Source of the DNA: Phytohabitans aurantiacus
Lineage (GTDB): Bacteria > Actinomycetota > Actinomycetes > Mycobacteriales > Micromonosporaceae
DNA length: 64,000 nt
Reading direction: 5' to 3'
NCBI RefSeq assembly: GCF_027923225.1
Contig: NZ_BSDI01000011.1
Location: forward strand, 124,001 to 188,000
In this document: one piece after another, positions 52,251 through 60,636 of the stretch
How positions within the stretch are numbered: the first letter of the stretch is position 1
Layout of the letters: each line of letters starts with the position of its first letter
Translations under genes and position numbers: made by a program
Notes under the pieces: model-generated
Databases searched by the model: none
What the model was told of the DNA's origin: nothing
What the model saw: the letters and a program-made list of their open reading frames with translations, nothing else

Positions 52251-54805
52251 GCCGCCATTCTGCCCAGACCCTCCGACAGTTCGTCGAGAGCCCGTACGGC
52301 GTGCGGCGCGCCGACGCGCAGCCAGATCGCACGGGCGCGCCGGAACTGGTCGGCGGCCTTGCCGTGGTCGCCCAGGATCGCGGCGCACCGGCCCAGCCCT
52401 TCCCGCGCATTCGCTTCCGCGCGCGGGTTGCCCGCTCGGCGGCCGAGCGGCAGGGCACGCCGGTACCGGTCGAGCGCCGCTTCCGGGTCGTCTTTGGCGA
52501 GGAGCAGGTCGCCGAGATTCGACAGGGCCTCGGCCTGGCCCAGGTGATCGCCGGCGCCGCGGAAGAGCGCCAGAGCCTCCTCGTGCCGGCGTTGCGCGGC
52601 ACCGTGGTCACCGGCCAACCGGCTGACCACACCCAGCTGGTTGAGCGCGTCGGCCTGGCCCGGGCGGCTGCCGAGGTCCCGGTACAGCGCGAGCGCACCG
52701 GTCAGCGAACGCTCGGCCGCCGGCAGGTCGCCGGTGCGGCACGCGACGACGCCGAGGTAGTTGAGGGCGTTGGCCTGACCGGGCCGGTAGCCGAGTTCAC
52801 AGTGGAGGGTCAGGGCCTCGGTCAGCACGGCGGTGGCGGCGGCGTACCCGCCCGCGTGGCAGTGCGCGATCCCGAGGTAGTTGAGCGCGCACCCCTGACC
52901 GTGCCGGTCACCCAGCTCCCGGTGGACGGCCAGCGCCCGTTCGAACGCGTCGATCGCCGGCGGGTACTCGCCGGTGAGCAACTGGAAGGCGCCGAACTGG
53001 CAGAGGGCGGTCGCCTCGCCGGACCGGTCGTCCAGGTCGCGGTGGATCGCGAGCGCCTGCCGCATCGCGTCGAGCGCGGCGCGGTGGTCGCCGATCTGGT
53101 AACGAACCACGCCCAGCTCGTCCAGCGCGTCGGCCTGGCCGCGCAGGTTTCCCAGCTTCTCGTAGCCGGCGACCGCCTCGGTGAGCCGATCCGCCGCTCC
53201 CCGCTGGTCACCGGTGCGCCGCTGGACGTGCGCCAGCTGGGTCAGCGTGCCGGCGACGCCGAGCCCGTCGCCGGCGCGCTCGAACAGATCGAGGGCCTGC
53301 AGCAGCGCGTGCTCGGCGGAGAGGTACCGCCCGGTCAGCCGGTACACCTCGCCCAGGTCGAGCAGCGCGCGCGCCTGGGCACCCCGGTCCTCGACCCGCT
53401 CGGCGGCCAGCGCCGCGGCCTGATGGAGCGCGGTCGCCCGATCCCAGGGCCCGGCGGCGCGCAGGTACCCGGCCATCGCCGCGGCCAGTGCGGTCAACCG
53501 GTGCCCGGCGGAGATCGGCAGCGCGGCGGCGCAGGCGAAGACGTTCGCGGACTCGACGCGCATCCACTGCAGCGCCTGCTGGCGGGCGGGTGGCGGGCAG
53601 TCGCTGCCGCGGGCGAGGCGCTGATCCGCGGCCTGTGCGGCCCGCTGGTAGTGCGCGGCCAGCCGGTCGAGGGCCGCCTCCCGCTCGGCGCCCGCCTGAT
53701 CGGATAAGGCCTGCGCGTACTGGCCGATGAGGTCGTGCAGGCGGTACCGGCCGTACACCGGTTGGTCGACGAGCCGGTCGCGGTACAGCGCCTCCAGGTG
53801 CCGCCGCGCGTCGTCGGGCGCGGTGCCGCCGAGCGCCGCGGCGGCGTCCTGATCCAGGTCGATGCCCGGGTGCAGGCCGAGCCGGCGGAAGAAGCGCCTT
53901 CGGGCGGGCGGCAGCCGGCGGTACGACAGGTCGAACGCCGCGCCGACGGCGACATCCTCGGCGCGCAGGTGGTCCAGGCGGCGGGTCGCGCGGGCCAGGT
54001 CGGCCACCAGGTCGCCGACCAGCCATCCCGGCTCCGGACGGATGCGGGCCGCGAGCAGGCAGATGGCCAGCGGCAGGTATCCGGCCAGCCGGACCAGCTC
54101 GGCGACGGCTTCGGCTTCCTCGAGATCACGATCGCGCCCGGCCGTCGCCGCGAAGAGCGCGACCGCGTCTTGCGGCGGCAGCGTTTCCAGCGCCAGCGGT
54201 ACTGCCGACTGGCTGGCGCCGAGGCCGAGGAGCCGGCGCCGGCTGGTGACGATCACCAGGCAACTGCCCGCGCCCGGCAGCAGGGGCTGGACCTGCGACC
54301 GTCCGGCGGCGTTGTCGAGAACGAGGAGAGCCTTCCGTCCCGCCATTCGCTTGCGCCACAAGGCTGTGCGGGCGTCGAGGTCCGTCGGGATCTGGGACGG
54401 CCTGGCGCCGGTCGCCAGCAACAGGTCGAAGAGCGCGCCGGCGGGCGGGCGGTCGCGGCGCCCCGCGGTGTACCCGTGCAGGTCGAGGAAGAACTGCCCG
54501 TCGGGGAACTGGTCCGCGAGGCAGTGTCCAGCATGGACAGCCAGTGCGGTCTTGCCGACGCCGGGCATGCCGTCGATCGTGTACACCGGAATCGTCCGGC
54601 CGCACTCGGCGTGCTGCCGGACGCTCTCGACGAGGCCGCGCAGTTCGCGCTCGCGACCGGTGAAGGCGGCGGTGTCGCGCGGCAGCGTGTTGCCGGCCGA
54701 GCCGGCGTCCGCGCGTGGCATCCGGTCGATGATGTACTGGTTGCCGGCCGCCTGATAGACGCGATCGCTGCTGCGCGCCTGGAGATTCCGGTCGGCGGTG
54801 GTCAT
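52247..54805 (-). CDS. STAND NB-ARC/TPR protein with N-terminal VYQAAGNQYIID motif
   Basis: 852 residues. Residues 15-27 are RVYQAAGNQYIID, a short motif in an otherwise disordered N-terminus. The NB-ARC ATPase follows: GREREL at 50-55, Walker A GMPGVGKT at 79-86, Walker B KALLVLDNAA, LVIVTSRRRL and GYLPLAICLLA. A winged helix comes next, then about ten TPRs of the GxxxxQADALNxLGVV type to the C-terminus. It is an AfsR-like architecture without the SARP DNA-binding part. The start is the ATG before TTADRN; a longer frame lies in the promoter region. The motif matches the C-terminus of the SARP at 59785. It is coupled to the LLM gene. Confidence 0.85.
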   Translation of the reverse strand: MTTADRNLQARSSDRVYQAAGNQYIIDRMPRADAGSAGNTLPRDTAAFTGRERELRGLVESVRQHAECGRTIPVYTIDGMPGVGKTALAVHAGHCLADQFPDGQFFLDLHGYTAGRRDRPPAGALFDLLLATGARPSQIPTDLDARTALWRKRMAGRKALLVLDNAAGRSQVQPLLPGAGSCLVIVTSRRRLLGLGASQSAVPLALETLPPQDAVALFAATAGRDRDLEEAEAVAELVRLAGYLPLAICLLAARIRPEPGWLVGDLVADLARATRRLDHLRAEDVAVGAAFDLSYRRLPPARRRFFRRLGLHPGIDLDQDAAAALGGTAPDDARRHLEALYRDRLVDQPVYGRYRLHDLIGQYAQALSDQAGAEREAALDRLAAHYQRAAQAADQRLARGSDCPPPARQQALQWMRVESANVFACAAALPISAGHRLTALAAAMAGYLRAAGPWDRATALHQAAALAAERVEDRGAQARALLDLGEVYRLTGRYLSAEHALLQALDLFERAGDGLGVAGTLTQLAHVQRRTGDQRGAADRLTEAVAGYEKLGNLRGQADALDELGVVRYQIGDHRAALDAMRQALAIHRDLDDRSGEATALCQFGAFQLLTGEYPPAIDAFERALAVHRELGDRHGQGCALNYLGIAHCHAGGYAAATAVLTEALTLHCELGYRPGQANALNYLGVVACRTGDLPAAERSLTGALALYRDLGSRPGQADALNQLGVVSRLAGDHGAAQRRHEEALALFRGAGDHLGQAEALSNLGDLLLAKDDPEAALDRYRRALPLGRRAGNPRAEANAREGLGRCAAILGDHGKAADQFRRARAIWLRVGAPHAVRALDELSEGLGRMAA

Positions 54806-55041
54806 CACAGGAGCCCGGGTAAGTGTGGCCGATGTGCGGCGGCGGGACGGTCGCTTGTGGACAGCGTTGTCACGATCACAGATACCACCCCTTGAGCAGA
54901 GAGTTACTTCTTGACTACGGTACGAGAACAAATCGATAGTGGTTCGTTGTGTCGTGTATTCATTCATGTTGATCTCATTGGAATCGGGAACCCACGAGAA
55001 ATGTGTGTATTACTGGGTTCTCGGGAAACCGGAGGTAACGT
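54806..55041. promoter_or_regulatory. Shared divergent promoter region of the NB-ARC protein and the small effector-like gene
   Basis: 236 bases with lower GC. A candidate rightward promoter is TTGACT (about 54912) followed 17 bases later by a weak CGATAG -10. A GAACCCA/TGGGTTC inverted pair (54988-54994 and 55014-55020) lies just before the GGAGG ribosome site of the small gene, which could form a leader hairpin. All three signalling genes could be co-controlled from here. Confidence 0.35.
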
Positions 55042-55422
55042 ATGACCGATCCGATCATGGTCGCCATTGCCACGGCGATAGCCGGCAAGCTGGCCGAGGG
55101 AATTTCGGATGCGAGCCGTGCCGCCTTCGCTTCTTTGACCCGGGCGGTACGCGGCAGGTTGCGCGGGGATCCGGCGGATGCGGCGGCGCTGGAAGCGGCG
55201 GAAGCCCGGCCTGACGACGCGGCTCTCGTCGAGAGGCTGGCGGCGGCGCTCGACGAGGCGTGCGCCCGCGATCGGGCTTTCCGAGATGAGCTGACTCTCC
55301 TGTGGACAGCCGCACGCGACGGGGGTGTCACCAACACGATCGGCGGAGCCGTGCACGGGCCGGTCGTGCAGGCCCGCGACGTGCACGGCGGAATCAGGTT
55401 CGGCGGCGCGCCGGGGCCATGA
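55042..55422 (+). CDS. Small helical effector-like protein with C-terminal RHIM/amyloid-type motif
   Basis: 126 residues. The N-terminus (VAIATAIAGKLAEGISDASR, residues 7-26) is an amphipathic helix, followed by further helices up to about residue 92. The tail is disordered and ends in GPVVQARDVHGGIRF (residues 106-120). The same motif starts the next protein. Helical N-domain plus C-terminal amyloid motif matches the Bell/HeLo-like effectors reported with bacterial amyloid-signalling motifs, but I have not compared it with that family. It may permeabilise membranes upon nucleation. ATG 55042 with GGAGG seven bases upstream; next gene begins 35 bases after its stop. Confidence 0.72.
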   Translation: MTDPIMVAIATAIAGKLAEGISDASRAAFASLTRAVRGRLRGDPADAAALEAAEARPDDAALVERLAAALDEACARDRAFRDELTLLWTAARDGGVTNTIGGAVHGPVVQARDVHGGIRFGGAPGP

Positions 55423-55456
55423 GTGTGCATTTTGGCGCTTGCTCGGGTGGCGGGCC

Positions 55457-57607
55457 ATGAGCGGCAACATCATCGACGGCGACGCGGGCGGTCCCGTGGT
55501 GCAGGCCGGCACCGTCCACGGTGGAGTCCACCTGCACGGCACCCTCGCGAGTGCACCGGTGCCGCACCAGCTCCCCGCGCAGCCACCCCATTTCGTCGGG
55601 CGCGAGCCTGAACTGGCCGCGATCGAAGAACTGGTCGGGCGATCGCGCGCCGGTCCCGCGCTGGTGGTGGTCAGCGGCGTCGGCGGCATCGGCAAGTCAG
55701 CACTCGCTCTTCGCTGGGCGCACGAGGCCCGCGACCGGTACCCGGATGGCGACCTGTACGTCGACCTTGGCGCGTTCGACGCGGCCGGCCCGGCGAACCC
55801 GGGCGCGGTCCTCGGGCAGGCGCTGCGGTCGCTCGGTGTGCCCGCCGAGCGGCTGCCCACCGGCACCGCCGACCTGAGCGCTCTGTTCCGCACCGTCACG
55901 ACCGGCAAGCGGCTGCTGATCGTGCTCGACAACGCCGTCTCGGCCGCGCAGGTGCGGCCGTTGCTGCCCGCGTCGGCGTCCTGCGCGGTGCTCGTGACCG
56001 CACGCTGGCGCCTCGGCGGCCTGCTGAGCGACGGCGCCGCCTTCCTCGCCGTCGAGCCCCTTCCGGCCACCGCGGCCACCGAGTTGCTCGCCCGCGCGAT
56101 CGGAGCCGACCGGGCGGCCAGCGACTCCGCCGCCACCGCCGCGCTGGTACGCCTGTGCGCGGGCCTGCCGATCGCGCTGACCGTCGCCAGCGCGCGACTG
56201 GCCACCCGGCCCGGCTGGCCCGTCAAGCGGATCGCGGACGAGCTGGCGCAGGAGCACCGGCGGCTGCGCGGCCTCCAGGGCGTCTTCGACATGTCCTACG
56301 CGGCGCTGCCCGGCCCGGTCGCACGCTGCTACCGGGCGATCGGCGTGCACCCGGGCACCGAGTTCGGCTTGCCCGTGGTGGCGGCGACGCTCGGTGTCGA
56401 CGAACTGGAGGCGGGCGACCTGCTCGACATCCTCGTCGAGGCCAGCCTCGTGGCGGAGGTCGCGGGGGAGCGGTACCGGCTGCACGACCTGGTGCGGTTG
56501 CACGCCCGGCAGCGAGCCGAGGCGGATCCGGAGGCGGCGGCCATCGAGCGGCGGGCGCTGGAGTGGTACCTGGCGGGCGTGATGGCCGCCGACCGGCTGC
56601 TGACACCGCACCGGCGGCGCGACCCGGCCGACCCCTTCACTCAACTCGACACGGGCGCGGTGCGGCACGCCGGTCACCGGGAGGCCCTGGACTGGCTGGA
56701 GGCCGAGCGCGTCAACGTGATCGCCGGAATCCAACGCGCCGCCCGCGACGAACCGCTACTCGCCTGGCGGATCGCCGACGCCATGTGGGCGCTGTTCCAC
56801 TTCCGGCGCCACCACCACGACCGGATGCTCGTCGACCGGATCGCGGTCGACTGCGCGCGCCGGCTCGGCGCTCCCGATCGCGAGGCGGCGCTACTGCGGC
56901 GGTGGGCGCACGCACACGTCGACGCCGGCCGGGTCGACGAGGCACGGGAGCTGTTCGAGCGCAGCGCGGAGATCTGCCGCGAGATCGGCGACCGGTACGG
57001 CGTGGTGGCGGCGCTCGAAGGGCTGGGGCTCGTGGCGTTCGCCTCGCGGCGGTACGCCGATGCGGTGGCCCACTTCGACCGGCAGGTGGGGCTCTGCCGC
57101 GACATCGGCGAGCACCGCCGCTCCGGCATGGCGTTGAAGTACCTGGGCACCGTCCACAATGAACTGGGCGACCACCGGGCGGCGCTGGAACGGCTGCGCG
57201 AGGCGGCCGGTGTGTTCGCCGGTCTGCCCGCCCCGGACCCGTTCAACGCGGCCCGGATCCGCACCGAGACCGGTCGGGCGCTGGCCGGCCTCGGCGAGAG
57301 CGCGGCAGCCCGCGAGGAGCTGACCGCCGCGCTCGGCGAGATGCGCCGGCTCGGCTCGCCGCGTGGCGTCGCCGGTGCGTTGTGGCGGCTGGGCGAGCTG
57401 GCACTGTCCTCGTCTGTTGCTCCGGTCGGCTCGGGTGGCGCGGCTCGTGCGCAGCTCGGGCCCGGCGGGCCGGTTGCCGAGGCCCGTGCGCAGCTCGTCG
57501 AGGCGCTGCGGCTTTTCGAAGACTTGGGGGACGCTGAGGCCGAGCCGGTGCGGCGGTTACTCGCCAGCGTCCCACCAACCGAGGCTGATCCGGACGGGGT
57601 GGCGTGA
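55457..57607 (+). CDS. STAND NB-ARC/TPR (NLR-like) protein with N-terminal RHIM/amyloid-type motif
   Basis: 716 residues. Residues 12-26 GPVVQAGTVHGGVHL repeat the motif of the upstream small protein. After a Pro-rich linker comes FVGREPEL, Walker A GVGGIGKS at 74-81, Walker B KRLLIVLDNAV, VLVTARWRLGG, CAGLPIALTVASARL, a winged helix (YRLHDLVRLHARQRAE) and C-terminal TPR-like repeats. No DNA-binding, TIR or protease domain is fused. Such NLR-like sensors release an N-terminal amyloid seed on ligand binding. Start ATG 55457 chosen because a longer frame runs through the previous gene. Its last 51 bases overlap the convergent kinase gene. Confidence 0.85.
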   Translation: MSGNIIDGDAGGPVVQAGTVHGGVHLHGTLASAPVPHQLPAQPPHFVGREPELAAIEELVGRSRAGPALVVVSGVGGIGKSALALRWAHEARDRYPDGDLYVDLGAFDAAGPANPGAVLGQALRSLGVPAERLPTGTADLSALFRTVTTGKRLLIVLDNAVSAAQVRPLLPASASCAVLVTARWRLGGLLSDGAAFLAVEPLPATAATELLARAIGADRAASDSAATAALVRLCAGLPIALTVASARLATRPGWPVKRIADELAQEHRRLRGLQGVFDMSYAALPGPVARCYRAIGVHPGTEFGLPVVAATLGVDELEAGDLLDILVEASLVAEVAGERYRLHDLVRLHARQRAEADPEAAAIERRALEWYLAGVMAADRLLTPHRRRDPADPFTQLDTGAVRHAGHREALDWLEAERVNVIAGIQRAARDEPLLAWRIADAMWALFHFRRHHHDRMLVDRIAVDCARRLGAPDREAALLRRWAHAHVDAGRVDEARELFERSAEICREIGDRYGVVAALEGLGLVAFASRRYADAVAHFDRQVGLCRDIGEHRRSGMALKYLGTVHNELGDHRAALERLREAAGVFAGLPAPDPFNAARIRTETGRALAGLGESAAAREELTAALGEMRRLGSPRGVAGALWRLGELALSSSVAPVGSGGAARAQLGPGGPVAEARAQLVEALRLFEDLGDAEAEPVRRLLASVPPTEADPDGVA

Positions 57608-58495
57608 CCGCAGGCCGGCCAGGTCGTCCGCGCAGAGGGTCACCGACGTCGGCTGCCGGTGGCCGATACGCCAGCCGGCGAAGACGACCGCGTCACTCAA
57701 CGCCTCGACCGGATTGCCGGTCGCCAGCCAGCCGTGCAGGAACGCCGCGAACAGCGAGTCTCCAGCGCTCGACGTGTTTCGCACACCCAGCGGCGCGACA
57801 GCTCCCGCGGTGACCAGCTGCCCGTCCCGCAGCCCCAGCATGCTTCCGCGCGGGCCGCGGCCCACTCCCGCCATCGCGGCGCCCGGGTGGCGGGTCAGCA
57901 CCTCGGCGATCCACTGCCGGGGCGGGCAGGGCAGGCGCTCGTGGCTGCAGAAGATGATGTCGGCCACGTCCAGCCACGGCTGGTAGTACGGCTCGTCGAG
58001 GTCGGCGATCACGTTGACGTCGACCGCCACCGGTACGCCACGCAGCACCGCCGGTGGCAGAAGCGCGCGGACGAAGTCGGTGTTCGTGAGCACAGCCAGG
58101 TCCGCGCCGGCCAGCGCTTCGACGAAACGATCCTCCGGGTACCGGACGGTGTTGACGACGCTGAGATGCGGGTACACCATCCGCCTGCCGTCCGGCGCGA
58201 CCAGGATGACGCACTGCGACGAGGCCGGCCCCTCCACCACCGCCGGGCCGTCCAGGCCGGCGGAGCGCAACTGTCCACGCAGGACGGAGCCGACCGGGTC
58301 GGCGCCGACGACCGTGCAGAGCTCGACGTCGTCGCCGAGCGACCGGAGGATCGTGGCGATCTGGGCGCCGGCGCCGCCCGGGCCGGTATCGACCCATGGC
58401 GGGCTGACCACCGGCTCATACTCGACGGGGAACCCGGAGACCGGCAGGTGTACGGCGAGGCTCGACACCCCGGCGACGACAATGCGACTGGCCAT
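57557..58495 (-). CDS. PfkB family carbohydrate/nucleoside kinase
   Basis: 312 residues. GGAGAQIATILRSLGDDVEL (first PfkB signature region), then GVRNTSSAGDSLFAAFLHGWL, the second signature, in which the catalytic base is the Asp of AGD while the usual DTxGAGD reads NTSSAGD. LGWWDAGE ends it. The lid segment GGAG is present. ATG 58495 has AAGGAG eight bases upstream; a GTG at 58504 overlaps the upstream gene's stop. It likely phosphorylates a sugar or nucleoside (adenosine-like or ribokinase-like). In an operon with the GT-B-like gene; convergent with the NB-ARC gene. Confidence 0.83.
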   Translation of the reverse strand: MASRIVVAGVSSLAVHLPVSGFPVEYEPVVSPPWVDTGPGGAGAQIATILRSLGDDVELCTVVGADPVGSVLRGQLRSAGLDGPAVVEGPASSQCVILVAPDGRRMVYPHLSVVNTVRYPEDRFVEALAGADLAVLTNTDFVRALLPPAVLRGVPVAVDVNVIADLDEPYYQPWLDVADIIFCSHERLPCPPRQWIAEVLTRHPGAAMAGVGRGPRGSMLGLRDGQLVTAGAVAPLGVRNTSSAGDSLFAAFLHGWLATGNPVEALSDAVVFAGWRIGHRQPTSVTLCADDLAGLRSRHPVRISLGWWDAGE

Positions 58496-58500
58496 GCTTT

Positions 58501-59688
58501 TCACTCCTTGATGAGCGTCGGTAGTGGGACCGGAGCGGCCGCGCAGGCGGTTTCGGGCTCGCGCAGGCTCATGAGGCGGTACATGTGGGTGCGCAGCAGT
58601 CCGGCGGCCCGGCCGGGTTCGGAGGTGAGCGCGTTCGCGGCTTCGCTGGCCTCGCTCGCTTTTTGGGTGGCATCGCTGGTTTTCTCGGCCGCCTCGCGGA
58701 GCTGGGCGGCGAGGGGGCGATCGGGTGCCAACATCGGCGTGAGCGCGACCGGCGACCCCGGCGCGGTGTGAGTCGCCGGGCCGCCCGCACGCAGCACGGG
58801 CACGCCCGCACCCGCCGCGTACGCGGTCGCGGAGCCGTGGTCGCCGACGAGTACGTCAGCCGCCGCGACCAGGCCACGCCAGCTCGTCGGCTCCACGACC
58901 AGCAGGCCGGCACGCCGCTGCTCTCGCAGCCAGCCGAGAACCTGGCGGGTGCCGTGCCCGTACCAGGCCGCCGGATGCAGCACGGCCGCGACGTCGTACT
59001 GGCCGGAGCGCAGTAACTCCGACACGACGCCCCAGCCGCGCGCGAAGAGCGACTCGGGCCCCCACGTCGAGGTGACCGCCACGAGCGGGCGCTTCACGCC
59101 GAGCGCGTCCCGGTACCGGTGCTGGTAGGGGCGGCTTGCGCGCAGCCGGTCCAGGCACAGGTCGCCGGTGACGACCGCTACCGGAGTCGCTTGTGGACAA
59201 TGCCGTTCGAGAACCGGCAGGAGGTTTCGGTGCGGCAGTGCCACCGCGGCCGGCACCACCCGCCCGTACCAGGTGAGCCAGGGCGGGCTCAGGCCGACGA
59301 CCATGTTGCTGGCCGGGCCGCCAAGCGCCGGCGGCGCCAGCTTGTTGTTCGGTACGCCGTGACCGAGCGCCAGCACCGGCCCGTGCAGCTGGTGCACGCT
59401 GCCCGAGTCGGCCGCCAGCACGAGATCGAAGTCGGTGTGCGTGGCCTGGTGCCAGCCGATCGTGATCGCGTCCAGGGCCCGCAGTCGCTCCGGCACGCCG
59501 CCCGCGAAGAGATCCGGCGCCTGTGCGAAGACCACCTGGACCCGCTGATCCGGTTCCAGCAGCTCCACCGCGTCCAGCACGTATCCCAGACACGCGAGGG
59601 TGTGCACCACCGCCAGTACCGTGCGCTCGGTGGGTACCGTGCGCCACGCCGCCGCGTCCCGCCCCACCGGTACTCGTAGCCATTCCAT
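58501..59688 (-). CDS. GT-B/TagF-like protein of unknown function
   Basis: 395 residues. MEWLRVPVGRDAAAWRTVPT at the start, then LDVVELLE-like DAVELLEPDQRVQVVFAQAP, HGPVLALGHGVPNNKL, LVAVTSTWGPESLFARGWGV and AAADVLVGDHGSATAYAAGAGVPVL. The last is like the CDP-glycerol glycerophosphotransferase acceptor/donor loop. Similar actinobacterial proteins are conserved but often mislabelled as initiation factors. An ATG at 59751 would add 21 residues; I chose 59688. The upstream region is shared with the divergent SARP. Reaction unknown. Confidence 0.68.
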   Translation of the reverse strand: MEWLRVPVGRDAAAWRTVPTERTVLAVVHTLACLGYVLDAVELLEPDQRVQVVFAQAPDLFAGGVPERLRALDAITIGWHQATHTDFDLVLAADSGSVHQLHGPVLALGHGVPNNKLAPPALGGPASNMVVGLSPPWLTWYGRVVPAAVALPHRNLLPVLERHCPQATPVAVVTGDLCLDRLRASRPYQHRYRDALGVKRPLVAVTSTWGPESLFARGWGVVSELLRSGQYDVAAVLHPAAWYGHGTRQVLGWLREQRRAGLLVVEPTSWRGLVAAADVLVGDHGSATAYAAGAGVPVLRAGGPATHTAPGSPVALTPMLAPDRPLAAQLREAAEKTSDATQKASEASEAANALTSEPGRAAGLLRTHMYRLMSLREPETACAAAPVPLPTLIKE

Positions 59689-59784
59689 GCCGAGAGGGTG
59701 CGACCCTCGGTCGGACAGAAATCCGGACGCGAACCCGGACACGTGGGCCATGCGACACTGGGGGTTGTTGGCGGGAGGTTGCGA

Positions 59785-60636
59785 ATGGACCTTCGACTCC
59801 TGGGAAACGTCGAGATCGCATCTGCTGGATCGGTCTTCTCGCTCAGCCGATCCGCGGAGCGTTGCGTGCTCGCCACCCTCGCCTTCAACGCAGGCCGGCC
59901 GGTGGGGATCGGCACCCTCATCGACAACATCTGGGGCGACGAGCCACCCGCGAAGGCCGACGAGACCGTCGCGACCCATGTGCGCGCCGTGCGGCGAATC
60001 CTCTCCCAGGCCGGCGGCGACCGCCAAATGATCCGCAACCACCGCCCGAGGGCGTACGAATTACGGGTCGATCCGTCCTGGGTGGACTACCACCGGTTCC
60101 GCGCCGGTATCGTCTCGGCGGCTCGGCAAGGCGACAACGCGGAAGCCCTCGTCGCCTACGAGCGCGCTTTCGACCTGTGGCGAGGCGAGCCGTTGGCCGG
60201 CATAACCGGCGACTGGGCCGACGGCCGCCGCCACGCGCTGCGCACCGAGCATCTCGACGCGCTGTGCGCCCTCCTTGAGCTGCGACTCAAGCTAGGTGAG
60301 TACGCCATCGTGGCGACCCAGGCGCGGCAACTCGTCCACGACTACGCGACCGAGCGGGTCCTGTCGCTCGCCATGCGCGGGCTGGCGCACGCGGGGTACC
60401 GCGCCCTGATCCCGGACCTTCTGACACAGGCCCGCGAACGCATGTGGCAGATAGCGAAGGTGCGGCCAGGCCCCGAGATCGAGGCGCTGGCGCGGCGGCT
60501 GGCGACCGGTGGTGTACCCGTGACGGTGGAGCAGCCGGCAGCGACGTCGACGCCTGTGGCCGGCGTCCACATGACCGCCACCCACAACGGCATGGTCTGG
60601 CAGTCAGCCGGCGACCAAATCATCACAGAGGGTTAG
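59785..60636 (+). CDS. Stand-alone SARP/BTAD activator with C-terminal VWQSAGDQIITE motif
   Basis: 283 residues. OmpR-like winged helix (MDLRLLGNVEIASAG, AERCVLATLAFNAGRPVGIG, VATHVRAVRRILSQAGGDRQ) followed by the BTAD domain (YHRFRAGIVSAARQGDNAEA to MWQIAKVRPGPEIEALARRL). The last residues are an added tail: HNGMVWQSAGDQIITEG (267-283). This tail aligns with residues 16-27 of the NB-ARC protein at 52247, whose architecture lacks exactly this SARP module. ATG 59785 has GGGAGG upstream. It is likely a pathway-specific activator, perhaps controlling this cluster. Confidence 0.85.
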   Translation: MDLRLLGNVEIASAGSVFSLSRSAERCVLATLAFNAGRPVGIGTLIDNIWGDEPPAKADETVATHVRAVRRILSQAGGDRQMIRNHRPRAYELRVDPSWVDYHRFRAGIVSAARQGDNAEALVAYERAFDLWRGEPLAGITGDWADGRRHALRTEHLDALCALLELRLKLGEYAIVATQARQLVHDYATERVLSLAMRGLAHAGYRALIPDLLTQARERMWQIAKVRPGPEIEALARRLATGGVPVTVEQPAATSTPVAGVHMTATHNGMVWQSAGDQIITEG

